Assembly (NCBI RefSeq): GCF_003205875.1
Contig: NZ_PUBZ01000033.1
Coordinates: 79,671 to 143,670 of the forward strand
Direction of reading: 5' to 3'
Origin: Herpetosiphon llansteffanensis
GTDB taxonomy: Bacteria > Chloroflexota > Chloroflexia > Chloroflexales > Herpetosiphonaceae
DNA length: 64,000 nucleotides
Part shown: positions 40,550 to 49,280 of the stretch, piece by piece
How positions within the stretch are numbered: the stretch's first letter is position 1
Layout: the number at the start of each line of letters is the position of its first letter
Notes under the pieces: model-generated
The model's database searches: none
What the model saw: only the letters and a program-made list of their open reading frames with translations
What the model was told of the DNA's origin: nothing
Position numbers and translations under genes: made by a program

Positions 40550-41842
40550 ATGAGCGCAGCACAACTGCCAAAGGTCAGCGGCGAAGCCCTCAATCTCAGC
40601 AAATCGATGGAATTATTGGCCCAAGCAGAAGCAATTGTTCCCGGTACAACCCAATCGTTGATGAAACGGCCCGAACAATTTGCCTATGGTTCGTTTCCAG
40701 TCTTTATTGATCATGGCGATGGCGCGGTCGTGACCGACGTTGATGGCAACCAATATATCGACTACATCTGTGGTTTGGGCGCAACCACCTTGGGCCACAA
40801 CCATCCAGCAGTCGTCGATACGATTCGCAAGAATTTGGATAAAGGGCTGATTCATTCGCTGCCCACCGAAGTTGAGGTTCGCGCAACCCAAGCCTTGCTC
40901 GATATTATTCCCAACGCCGAAATGGCACGTTTCTTCAAAACTGGCGCTGATGCAACCTCAGCTGCCGTACGCTTAGCTCGTCACGTCACCAAGCGCGAAC
41001 GGATTATCACGGTTGGCTACAATGGCTGGCACGATCATTTTATGTATTACACGCCAGGCGTGCCCGCAGGCCTGAGCCAATACACCGAACAAGTATCGTT
41101 GATGGCTCCCCACGAAAAGCCCAACCTGATTGCCGCCATCAACAAACATGGCGATCAATTGGCTGCCGTCTTGCTTTCAATGCCCTACAAACACTGCTTA
41201 GATGCTGAGTATTTGAACGAAGTGAAGGCCGCTTGTCATGCAGTTGGCGCATTATTTGTGCTCGACGAAGTGGTGACGGGCTTCCGCTTGGCACTTGGTG
41301 GCGCACAAGAATTCTACGGCGTTGATGCAGATTTCGTCTGCCTTTCGAAGGGCATTGCCGCAGGTATGCCACTTTCGGCTATCGCTGGCCCCAAAAAGTA
41401 TCTCGAACGCTTATCAGATTTGCAAGTTTCAACCACCTTTGGCGGCGAAATGCTCTCGTTGGAAGTGTGTTACGAAGTGATCAATGTCTATCGCAACACC
41501 AATTACTTTGAGCATGTTGCCAACCTTGGCAAGCATTTGCGCGACGGCGTGAATGCCAAAGCAGAAGCGCTTGGTGTGGCGTTGCGGGTTTGCGGCTACG
41601 ATGCAATTCCTTTCTTCTCGTTTGCCCCTGATATGCCAACCCATGCCCGTTTGATGGAAGCGCTGTTGGGTGCAATTGCCAAACATGGCGTGATTTTGCG
41701 CCGCGATGTCAACTTCTTGACCAGCGCTCACACGATCGAGCACATTGACTTTACGGTCGAAGCGGTTGCCAAAGGCTTGCAAGAACTGCTTGATCGCGGC
41801 ATCATCGAATCGACCAACGGCAAAGAACAAGCAGCTGGCTAG
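40550..41842 (+). CDS. Class III aminotransferase, glutamate-1-semialdehyde mutase-like
   Basis: 430 residues, fold type I PLP enzyme. Visible: IVPGTTQSLMKRP, a GSAM-type entry; DVDGNQYIDYICGLGATTLGHNHPAV; GADATSAAVRLARHVTKRERIITVGYNGWHDHF; LFVLDEVVTGFRLALGG; and the PLP-lysine motif CLSKGIAAGMPLSAIAG. The GYNGWHDHF stretch matches GSAM-like aminotransferases of sugar or secondary pathways more than tetrapyrrole HemL, which has a GCYHG-type sequence there, so hemL is not assigned. Start: ATG 40550 nine bases after GGAAGGA; a start at 40532 has no ribosome site. Strong own promoter. Confidence 0.85.
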   Translation: MSAAQLPKVSGEALNLSKSMELLAQAEAIVPGTTQSLMKRPEQFAYGSFPVFIDHGDGAVVTDVDGNQYIDYICGLGATTLGHNHPAVVDTIRKNLDKGLIHSLPTEVEVRATQALLDIIPNAEMARFFKTGADATSAAVRLARHVTKRERIITVGYNGWHDHFMYYTPGVPAGLSQYTEQVSLMAPHEKPNLIAAINKHGDQLAAVLLSMPYKHCLDAEYLNEVKAACHAVGALFVLDEVVTGFRLALGGAQEFYGVDADFVCLSKGIAAGMPLSAIAGPKKYLERLSDLQVSTTFGGEMLSLEVCYEVINVYRNTNYFEHVANLGKHLRDGVNAKAEALGVALRVCGYDAIPFFSFAPDMPTHARLMEALLGAIAKHGVILRRDVNFLTSAHTIEHIDFTVEAVAKGLQELLDRGIIESTNGKEQAAG

Positions 41843-41929
41843 TTGGTTGATCCACGAAGAGCACGAAGCGCACGAAGCTGAGGAGATGAGAACTCATCAA
41901 AACAATCCTCAAAACAACTATTTGGGGGT

Positions 41930-41956
41930 GCAGGGGGCTGAAAACCCCCTGCGTTT
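41930..41956 (+). terminator. Terminator after the aminotransferase gene
   Basis: Eight-base stem GCAGGGGG / CCCCCTGC (41930-41937, 41945-41952) with a CTGAAAA loop, followed by only GTTT. Also found between convergent genes. Confidence 0.6.
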
Positions 41957-42003
41957 CCCTCCAGCGGAGGGACGGAAGGGAGGAGAAACCAGATGCTGCT
42001 TGG

Positions 42004-42831
42004 TTAAATTCCCATGCCGCCAGTGACTTCTAGAATTTCGCCATTGACATAGTTGGCCAAGTTTGAAGCCAAAAAGACCATTGGCCCAGCAGCTTCCTCA
42101 GGCGTACCAGCCCGCCCCATCGGGTGAAACATGGTAATTCCGGCCATCAGATTTTCGGGCACACCAAGCTTAATTTCCTGCTCGCCGCGTTGAATCGTTT
42201 CGCCTTGTTCCTTGGCTGCGGTCAAACGGGTTTCGATAAAGCCATAGCACACTGCATTGGTTTGCACATTGAAACGGCCCCATTCTTTGGCCAAGGTTTT
42301 GGTTAAGCCAACCACGCCAGATTTGGCAGCAGCATAATTGACTTGACCAGCATTGCCATACACACCAGAAACCGACGAAACATTGATAATTTTGCGTGGT
42401 TTGGCAGCGCCATTAGCCTTCATTTCGGCTTTGGCTGTATCGCGCAAATAGGGAGCCGCCGCCCGAATCAGGCGAAATGGCGCTGATAAATGCACATCGA
42501 GCATGGCTTGCCATTGCGCATCATCCATCGTATGCAGCACCCCATCCCACGTGTAGCCAGCATTGTTGACCAAAATATCGAGGCCACCAAAGTGCTCTAA
42601 CGTAGCGGCAATCGCTTGTGGCGCAAATTCAGCACTGGTCACATCGCCTGCAAATGCCAAGGCTTTGCCACCAGCAGCGGTCAATTCTGCTGCTAGTTGA
42701 TCAACTGGCGCTGCATCCAAATCACAAAGCACCACATGCGCCCCATGCTGGCTGAACAAACGGGCTGCTGCGGCCCCAATGCCACGCCCAGCTCCCGTAA
42801 TCAATGCCACTTTTTCGGCCAATAACGCCAT
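42004..42831 (-). CDS. Short-chain dehydrogenase/reductase, FabG-like
   Basis: 275 residues. Cofactor motif VALITGAGRGIGAAAARLF, then DLDAA (Asp after strand two, suggesting NAD(H)), ILVNNAGYTWDG, and the catalytic Ser-Tyr-Lys in NVSSVSGVYGNAGQVNYAAAKSG. The end, FLASNLANYVNGEILEVTGGMGI, is the classic FabG tail. Two short insertions (AKAEMKANGAAKP near 135 and KEQGETIQRGEQEIKLG near 205) make it longer than FabG (245). Substrate could be a 3-oxoacyl thioester or another ketone. Start: ATG 42831 after GGAGG. Convergent with the aminotransferase. Confidence 0.88.
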   Translation of the reverse strand: MALLAEKVALITGAGRGIGAAAARLFSQHGAHVVLCDLDAAPVDQLAAELTAAGGKALAFAGDVTSAEFAPQAIAATLEHFGGLDILVNNAGYTWDGVLHTMDDAQWQAMLDVHLSAPFRLIRAAAPYLRDTAKAEMKANGAAKPRKIINVSSVSGVYGNAGQVNYAAAKSGVVGLTKTLAKEWGRFNVQTNAVCYGFIETRLTAAKEQGETIQRGEQEIKLGVPENLMAGITMFHPMGRAGTPEEAAGPMVFLASNLANYVNGEILEVTGGMGI

Positions 42832-42894
42832 TGTCTACCTCCAAAAACAGCTAGTATGCGGCGATGATACTAAACCTTGGGATAAAATGCCATT

Positions 42895-45333
42895 CTACTT
42901 CCACGGTTTGGATTGAGCGGCATCGGCACGTTTGCCAAGCTGTTTGGCGGCTATTTGGTCGGCTGCTGCCTGCTGAGCCTGAAGGGTGCGAGCATGATTG
43001 GTACGAATTCGTTGGGTCGTCTCATCATCAGCACCTAAGATTTTTTCACTAATGACGAATGCCTGTTCATGCAACGCTAAGGCTTCGCTATATTGGCCAC
43101 GCCTATCAAGTACCACGCCGATATTCGCCATAATTGTAATAGTCTCTGGATGCTCTGGCCCAAACACTAATTCGCGAATCGCCAATGCTCGTTCGTACAA
43201 GGCTTGCGCTTCTGGATAATGCTTTTGCTCAAGCAACAAGTCTGCTAGTGCATTCAGATTTGTGGCGGTATCGGGATGCTCGGGTCCTAAGGCTGTTTCG
43301 CGAATCGTCAATGCCTGTTGGTACAGCTGCTGAGCTTGTGAATACCTGCCTTGACGCTCTAACACTCGCGCCAAGCCGTTTATACTTGTCGCCGTGTCTG
43401 GATGGTCTAAGCCGAAGGCTCGCTTATAAACGCTCAATGCTCGTTCGTGCAAAGCTTGGGCTTCTGCGTAACGGCCTTCACGCTCTAAGGCTACGGCCAG
43501 ATTGTTGACACTGATTGCAGTATCTGGATGCGCTGGCCCTAACGCTGCTTCCCAAACCGCTAGAGCCTGTTCATACATTGCCAACGCCTCAGCATTCTGC
43601 CCTTGTTTGCCTAACGCCGAGGCTAAATTGTTCATGCAACGCGCAGTATCGGGATGGTCTGGGCCTAAGGCTACCTTCCAAATTGCCAAAACTTGTTCGT
43701 ATAATGATTGAGCTTCTGCATAGCGCATTTGCTCTAAACGAATGCCCGCCAGATTATTCATCATTCTGGTGGTATTGACATGCTCCGGCCCCAATACCGC
43801 CTGCATCATTGCCAATCCACGTTCATACCAGAGTTCAGCCTCGCCATACCGCCCCCGCATATGCTCCCAATAACCAAGACTATTGCACAAGCGCGCTGTC
43901 CGTTCAGTGTCACGTTCCAGTGCACGTAGCGTCACATGACGCAAATGAGGTTCAAGCGGCAGCATATAATTTGGCACCCTGGTCGCGCTAATTCGCACCG
44001 CATGCTCATTAATTCGAGCCTCAACGAGATCACGCGTGTGCTCTAAGCCACGGTGCAATTGAACAACTTGCGCCAGCAAACGATGCACAACCAGCATATC
44101 GCCACCATCAATCAAGCCACGTTGCTCTAACACGTTCAGCGCTGCGCTGGCAAGCTCATCATCAATCTCATTCGGCACAAAATCTAAAACCAGCGCACGC
44201 GGAATAGGCACACCTGGTGCACACCACGCAGCGCCATCCAACATATCCAAGGCGAGGATCTCTAGCGGATTAGCCGGATCAAACTGGTTCAAACTTAGCA
44301 TAAACGTCGCTTCAACATCCTGTTCATGGCGCGTTGGCGAGGGCAGCCCAGCATGGCTTTTGAGCGAACGATGCGTAACCGCAAAATCCTGCCGATATTG
44401 CTTCACGCTCAGTTGTTGCTTGGTGGCGAGATAGCTGCCTGCGAGATGTAAGGCCAACGGCAAATGACCAAGCTCGACGGCAAGGCTCTCGGCTTCAGCG
44501 CTAGTCAATCGAGGGCAAAGCTGTTGCAGCAAGGAGCGACTTTCTGCAGGAGCCAAAACGCCAAGTCGCAGCGTCGTTAGCTTTGGCCATTGATCGGAGC
44601 GGGCTGTAACCACCACGCGACAACCACCGATCTTGGGCAGCCAATGCTCAAGCAGTGCTGGATCTTCGCAATTATCAAAAACTAGTAAGCGCGGCATTGG
44701 TGATTGCCATGCAGCAAAAACCTGTTGCACCTGCGCATCAAGCACCAATCCCGTCAAATCAAGCGCAAGAGCTTCGCCACAGGCAACAATTTGGCTGACA
44801 ATTTGCTCAGGCTCAGCGCAGTTAATCCAAAATACGCCGCCATGAAAATAGCGCCCGTAGCGATAGGCAAACTCAGTAACAAGGCTCGTTTTGCCGAAGC
44901 CACCAAGGCCGATGGCCACAGCAGGCAGCACCACCGTAGGCTGCGCATTGCCAATCGCCGCCGCCAAAGCCCGCAATTCATCCTCGCGCCCAACAAAAGT
45001 TGGATTAACCGCAAACGGCAGCCATGCAGTCAAGGCCTGATCCACTCGCGGCACCGTTTCCAGCGGAATCGAGGCAACAGCAGCCAACGCCGCCGCCAGT
45101 GGATCAATCGCTTGCGGCAGATCGATCGTGATGGTTTGGCCTGCATATGCTATCGTCGCCTGTTGCTGAGCATCCGTTTGCTCAATCAGCAGCGCCAGCG
45201 AATGGCCTTCAATATGGGCAGGGGTTCCGGCCAACAGCGCAGCAAATGCCACTGCTAATCCTTGGCGATCCGCCTCAGGCCGCACAGCAAGCACAGCATC
45301 AACCAGCAATCCAATCAACTTTGGCAGTTCCAT
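42895..45333 (-). CDS. NB-ARC ATPase with kinesin-light-chain-type TPR array
   Basis: 812 residues in three parts. Residues 1-80 form a small alpha/beta domain (MELPKLIGLLVDAVLAVRP...) that may be an adaptor or death-like domain; not identified. A STAND ATPase follows: NPTFVGREDELRALAAAI, P-loop GLGGFGKTSLVTEFA near 144, LLVFDNCEDP and GHLPLALHLAGSYLA. From about 500 come seven 42-residue TPRs of the KLC class, each with LGPxHPDTAxxxNNLA and GRYAEAQALYERAL. Such proteins act as ligand-sensing switches, including antiphage sensors. The DNA repeats (about 126 bp) invite recombination. ATG 45333 after GAGGA. Confidence 0.9.
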   Translation of the reverse strand: MELPKLIGLLVDAVLAVRPEADRQGLAVAFAALLAGTPAHIEGHSLALLIEQTDAQQQATIAYAGQTITIDLPQAIDPLAAALAAVASIPLETVPRVDQALTAWLPFAVNPTFVGREDELRALAAAIGNAQPTVVLPAVAIGLGGFGKTSLVTEFAYRYGRYFHGGVFWINCAEPEQIVSQIVACGEALALDLTGLVLDAQVQQVFAAWQSPMPRLLVFDNCEDPALLEHWLPKIGGCRVVVTARSDQWPKLTTLRLGVLAPAESRSLLQQLCPRLTSAEAESLAVELGHLPLALHLAGSYLATKQQLSVKQYRQDFAVTHRSLKSHAGLPSPTRHEQDVEATFMLSLNQFDPANPLEILALDMLDGAAWCAPGVPIPRALVLDFVPNEIDDELASAALNVLEQRGLIDGGDMLVVHRLLAQVVQLHRGLEHTRDLVEARINEHAVRISATRVPNYMLPLEPHLRHVTLRALERDTERTARLCNSLGYWEHMRGRYGEAELWYERGLAMMQAVLGPEHVNTTRMMNNLAGIRLEQMRYAEAQSLYEQVLAIWKVALGPDHPDTARCMNNLASALGKQGQNAEALAMYEQALAVWEAALGPAHPDTAISVNNLAVALEREGRYAEAQALHERALSVYKRAFGLDHPDTATSINGLARVLERQGRYSQAQQLYQQALTIRETALGPEHPDTATNLNALADLLLEQKHYPEAQALYERALAIRELVFGPEHPETITIMANIGVVLDRRGQYSEALALHEQAFVISEKILGADDETTQRIRTNHARTLQAQQAAADQIAAKQLGKRADAAQSKPWK

Positions 45334-45824
45334 CGGGAATCCTCACAGCACAATCACGGGGGGCATTGGCATATAAAGACCCTATTTGGGCTTATTTCTG
45401 GCAGAGTCAGCTCCACTATGGTGATTCTGGCTTTCGCATGCAACATCGTTAATCATTCGACAGCAAGAAGCGAAACTGATCGCGCTGAAATAATACTTCG
45501 ACAGTTAACCCTCTTATAAGGGTAGGTTTTTAGCGATTGGGAGGTTGTGGAGCATTCCCTCACCCCCGAACCCCCTCTCCCACTGCACGCGGGCGAGGGG
45601 GAGCCGACCGTTTTCACCATGGAGTGCGGCAGAACCATGGAGTTAAAGCCCCTCGCCCGCGTCACGGGCGAGGGGTTGGGGTGAGGGGATCTTAAAACCT
45701 ACCCTTGAAAGCAGTTAACCCTGAGGTCGGCCCTCAGCAGAACTGAAACAGCCGCTAAAAAAACAATTCAGCCGCCCCAATTGGCGACTGAACGACTGCC
45801 CCACCAACCTAAAACGATACTAGC
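45334..45824. repeat. Spacer with one GC-rich palindromic element
   Basis: A single full copy of the GC-rich element lies at about 45553-45692 in minus orientation (CCCTCACCCCCGAACCCC ... GGGGTTGGGGTGAGGGGA), with flanking AAGGGTAGGTTTT and AAACCTACCCTTG (45693-45710) that form outer inverted repeats with 45519-45531. The rest (45334-45510) is non-repetitive and without a convincing gene. Confidence 0.85.
45757..45792 (-). terminator. Terminator of the zinc-ribbon gene
   Basis: Stem TTCAG-CGCC / GGCG-CTGAA with one mismatch (45767-45792). On the minus strand it is followed by TTGTTTTTT, 33 bases past the stop at 45825. Confidence 0.8.
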
Positions 45825-46253
45825 CTACCAACGCGAAGAAGTTCGTTGTTTTTGAAAACAATCGCGGCAATACACCGGACGGCCCTGCGTTGGCTTGAAT
45901 GGCACAGTCGTGGTGCGACCACATTCAGCACAAACGGTATCGTACATTTCACGGGGAGCTTGGCCAGCAGCATCGCGTCGATTGCCACCACCAAAGCCAG
46001 CGCGCCCACCACCAAAACTATCGCGCCCGCCATATTCGCGGCTGCGCTCCCGACCACCAAAACCACTATCTCGATCATAGCCAGAGCGCCCACTTGGCTC
46101 GCTGCGTTGTTGCTTTTTACTTTGACGACATTGTGTGCAGCGCCGTGGTTCGTTGGTAAAGCCTTTTTGTGCGTAAAACTCTTGTTCACCAGCAGTAAAA
46201 ACGAAGTCATTCCCGCAATCGACACAGACGAGGGTTTTGTCGGTGAAACTCAT
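45825..46253 (-). CDS. Double zinc-ribbon protein with RG/Gly-rich linker
   Basis: 142 residues. The N-terminal ribbon CVDCGNDFVFTAGEQEFYAQKG has CxxC at 10-13 and 39-42, the probable zinc-ribbon (zf-trcl/CxxC-x25-CxxC) family known from Chloroflexota and others. A middle linker (43-100) is rich in Arg, Gly, Asp and Ser with GGGRAGFGGGN repeats, like RGG RNA-binding regions. A second ribbon has CxxC at 108-111 and 129-132. Likely binds nucleic acid or an RNP; role unknown. Start: ATG 46253 after GGAAGGA; a longer frame to 46379 has no ribosome site. Has its own terminator. Confidence 0.85.
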   Translation of the reverse strand: MSFTDKTLVCVDCGNDFVFTAGEQEFYAQKGFTNEPRRCTQCRQSKKQQRSEPSGRSGYDRDSGFGGRERSREYGGRDSFGGGRAGFGGGNRRDAAGQAPREMYDTVCAECGRTTTVPFKPTQGRPVYCRDCFQKQRTSSRW

Positions 46254-46564
46254 AGGATTCCTTCCAAAAGGTAAGACCGATTTTCGGGGTGAAGGGGTTT
46301 GGGCCAACGCAAAACTCAAGCGTGAAAGCCGATTGCGAGTGGGGCAGCAAAGCTCCATTTGAGGTCGCGACCAAAACATTCACTTGCGGCCAAGTATATC
46401 ACAGCCAAAACGCATGGCAAGCCTCTTTTTTAGGCATGTTTAAGCCTTTAGAATGGGCTAAAAAGCCTATGCAACGGTTCAATTGTCTGGTTCTGGAGGC
46501 AGCGATTTTTGCTATAATCAAGCAACACTCGCCAAATTGTTCAAGCCGACAAAGGAGCTATCCA
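46254..46564. other. Divergent intergenic region
   Basis: Non-repetitive DNA between the zinc-ribbon gene and the divergent TetR gene. The plus-strand frame through it (to 46289) is not credible because it lacks a ribosome site and family similarity. Holds the TetR promoter at 46510-46518; a promoter for the zinc-ribbon gene must also lie here but is not clear. Confidence 0.5.
46510..46518 (+). promoter_or_regulatory. Extended -10 promoter of the TetR gene
   Basis: TGCTATAAT (TGn plus consensus TATAAT), 46 bases before the TTG start at 46565. Confidence 0.6.
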
Positions 46565-47176
46565 TTGGCACGTACCGCCGACCCTCATCGCCGCCAAGCT
46601 ATTCTCAGTGCCGCCCGTGAAGTGTTTATGCAGCAGGGCTATACCAAAGCCCGTATGCTCGATATTGCTGCCCGCGCTGAAATGGCCACCGGAACGCTCT
46701 ATCTGTATTTTGATTCCAAGCAAACCTTGGCGATGGCACTGGCCGATTCAGTTTTAGAGGGCTTGACTGAGGTTATTTTGCCCATTTTGGCGCTCGAATC
46801 AACCCCAACCATGATTCGCGAATGTGTACAAACCGCAATTCGCTATTCACTGCAACACACCGATTTATTTCGCTTGCTGGGGCTAGAAGCTGGCTTGAAC
46901 CTTGAGGCTGAGCAACAACAACCAGCCCGTTTACGCTTGCATGCAATTTTGGCCGAAGCGCTGGCGCAACGCATGCAGCAAGGCAGCATCTACAGCTACC
47001 AACCACTGGCCTTAGCCGAAATTCTGGCCGGATTAATTGAGTGGGTCGTGACGATGGCTATGTTGCGCGGCGAAAGTGATGTCAGCCACTACGAGCCAAC
47101 CTTATTGCAATTTATCGAGCAAGCCTTGTTGCCACAAAACCAACCTCAGCAAGCTACGACAACGCCTGAAGTTTAG
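46565..47176 (+). CDS. TetR-family transcriptional regulator
   Basis: 203 residues. DNA-binding domain: PHRRQAILSAAREVFMQQGYTKARMLDIAARAEMATGTLYLYFDSKQTL, the canonical TetR HTH with recognition helix GTLYLYF. The C-terminal ligand domain is not assignable, with a membrane-like hydrophobic helix near its end (EILAGLIEWVVTMAML). TTG start at 46565 preceded by AAGGAG with seven-base spacing; the HTH would be placed correctly, and the longer frame from 46289 adds a non-homologous tail. Next to the RsbR-like gene, 93 bases away, same strand. Confidence 0.9.
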   Translation: MARTADPHRRQAILSAAREVFMQQGYTKARMLDIAARAEMATGTLYLYFDSKQTLAMALADSVLEGLTEVILPILALESTPTMIRECVQTAIRYSLQHTDLFRLLGLEAGLNLEAEQQQPARLRLHAILAEALAQRMQQGSIYSYQPLALAEILAGLIEWVVTMAMLRGESDVSHYEPTLLQFIEQALLPQNQPQQATTTPEV

Positions 47177-47269
47177 CCCATCAAGCAGCGCGAAAGTGCT
47201 ACTGCACAAAAGTACGCAGGTATGCTATCATAAGGGCCAACCACACCTCAGCCATTAGGTATACGAACC

Positions 47270-49186
47270 ATGCGTGCATTCTTTACTCCAGCCACATGGC
47301 TGATGAAACGCCTAACGTATCCCCAAAAATTCGGGTTATTGAGTTTGGTTTTTGCCATTCCATTAACCTTTTTGCTGAGTGCAATATTAACTGATCTGCA
47401 ACGTGAAATAAACTTTACCCGCAGCGAATTAAATGGCACTGCCTATTTGCAACCGCTGCGTGGCCTCATGCAATCGATTGTTGAGCAACAATTATTGGCT
47501 GAACGCTATCTCGGTGGCGACCAAGCCTCATTAAGCCCGCTCTTGCTCAAAAACGAAGCCATCGCCAAACAACTCGAAGAATTTAAAACCTTCGATGTCC
47601 AATATAAAGACCGCTTTGATACCCAAACCCAAATAACCGTGCTTTTCAATGAATGGGAACGGCTGCAAGCCCAATTGACCTTGCGCAGCGTGTCTGATAG
47701 CAATGCCGCTCACAATCGTTTGCTGCAAGCGGTACGCGCCTGCATGCAGCGCATTGGCGATCAATCGGGCTTAATTCTCGATCCCAATATCGATAGTTAT
47801 TACTTAATGAATGCGCTAATTGAAACGCTGCCAGCCCATCAATCGGCAACTGCGAGCGTGGCCAGTGCAGGCGGTAATGCAATCGAACGCGGCACGGTCA
47901 GCCCTGAAGAACGCAATACGCTCACGGTCGTCAATAGCCAATTGCAAGAAACCAACACCGAAATCAACTATAGTTTAGGCGTGGTCTTTAACAATAACGA
48001 AGCCTTACGCCCAGTGATGGAAGAATCGGTGCGGAATTTCATTCAAGCCACCGAAGAGCTTAGTTTCCAAATTCTGCTTGAAGTGATTCGAGTTGAAACG
48101 CCAACCGTCGATGCCACAACCTTTCGCCAAGAAACCGAGCGCACCCTCAACAGTAGTTTTAAGCTTTGGGATGATTCGTCAACCCAGCTTGATGCGCTGC
48201 TCAATCAGCGGATTAGCCAAGCTCAAACCCGCCGCGCGTTCTTCATTGGCCTGATCGCCTTGCTGGTTTTGCTGGCAATTTATCTCTTCCTTGGCTTCTA
48301 CCGCGCAGTGATGGATACGGTGCGCGCCTTCCAACGCGCCGCTGGCAGTATGCTCACCTCAAATACGCTGAGCAATGTCAACATTGATACTCGTGATGAA
48401 TTAGGCCAAGTTGCGACTTCTTTCAACTCAATCGCTAGCGCCATGGTCGAATCGAGCAGCCAACGCCAAGCAATTGTTGACCACGCTGCCGAAGCGATTA
48501 TTACCTACGATCAACAGGGCATTATTCGCTCGGCCAATCGCGCTGCTGAACGCATTTTAGGCCGCAACGTCGATCAATCAAACATCGCCGAGGTGCTGGG
48601 GGTTGAATTGGCAACGCTCCAACAACAAACTGGAGCCGCTGAATTTGATGTGCGCTTGCCCAACGGCGAAACCCAACCGGTTGAAATGGTGCTCGGCACG
48701 ATGCAAACTGGTGAGCAGCAACTGTGGATCGCCTTCCTACGCGATATTCAGATTCGCCGCCGCACCGAGCAAGAGCGCAATCAATTGCAAGCTGAAATGA
48801 TTCGCGGCCATACGGCGATGCTGGCCCGCTTGAGCGCCCCGTTAATTCCGCTGAGCGATACCGTGATGGTTATGCCATTAGTCGGGGCGCTTGATGGCGA
48901 GCGGTTGCAACAAATTACCAATAATCTGCTTGATGGCATTTCGAGCCAACGCGCACGAGTTGCCTTGCTCGACATGACTGGCGTGCCAAACGTTGACCGC
49001 GAAGTCGCCAGCCGCTTGTTACGGGCCGCCCAAGGCATTCGCTTGCTTGGCGCAACCCTGATTTTGACTGGCGTTCAGCCTGATGTGGCTCAAGCATTAA
49101 TCAGCGTTGGCGGCAATCTCGACGATCTCCAAACCTACCCCACCTTGCAACAAGGCATTCGCAGCGTACTACGCAACCACGCGTAA
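47270..49186 (+). CDS. Membrane sensor: extracytoplasmic NIT-like domain, HAMP, PAS and RsbR-type STAS
   Basis: 638 residues. Helix one about 20-42 (FGLLSLVFAIPLTFLLSAIL). A long extracellular helical domain (45-320) resembles nitrate/nitrite-sensing NIT domains: LRGLMQSIVEQQLLAERYLGGD, and DPNIDSYYLMNALIETLP. Helix two about 325-347, HAMP about 350-400 (DTRDELGQVATSFNSIASAM), PAS about 403-500 (IVDHAAEAIITYDQQGIIRSANRAAERILG) and STAS about 525-635 (SDTVMVMPLVGALDGERLQQI; VALLDMTGVPNVDREVASRLL). STAS after PAS is the RsbR stressosome pattern, here tied to the membrane. No kinase domain. It likely passes signals to anti-sigma switches. Confidence 0.88.
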   Translation: MRAFFTPATWLMKRLTYPQKFGLLSLVFAIPLTFLLSAILTDLQREINFTRSELNGTAYLQPLRGLMQSIVEQQLLAERYLGGDQASLSPLLLKNEAIAKQLEEFKTFDVQYKDRFDTQTQITVLFNEWERLQAQLTLRSVSDSNAAHNRLLQAVRACMQRIGDQSGLILDPNIDSYYLMNALIETLPAHQSATASVASAGGNAIERGTVSPEERNTLTVVNSQLQETNTEINYSLGVVFNNNEALRPVMEESVRNFIQATEELSFQILLEVIRVETPTVDATTFRQETERTLNSSFKLWDDSSTQLDALLNQRISQAQTRRAFFIGLIALLVLLAIYLFLGFYRAVMDTVRAFQRAAGSMLTSNTLSNVNIDTRDELGQVATSFNSIASAMVESSSQRQAIVDHAAEAIITYDQQGIIRSANRAAERILGRNVDQSNIAEVLGVELATLQQQTGAAEFDVRLPNGETQPVEMVLGTMQTGEQQLWIAFLRDIQIRRRTEQERNQLQAEMIRGHTAMLARLSAPLIPLSDTVMVMPLVGALDGERLQQITNNLLDGISSQRARVALLDMTGVPNVDREVASRLLRAAQGIRLLGATLILTGVQPDVAQALISVGGNLDDLQTYPTLQQGIRSVLRNHA

Positions 49187-49280
49187 CCTCAGCCATCCAA
49201 CCCGCGTACCAGCAACGAACCTTTCTTAACGCCTTGCAAAGCGCTACAATAGAGCTTGTCAGTTTAAGGAGATTAAGCTT

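Noticed and set aside
40550..41842. Canonical hemL
   Set aside because: The sequence following KRERIITV differs from the usual HemL motif and matches GSAM-like aminotransferases better; left unnamed.
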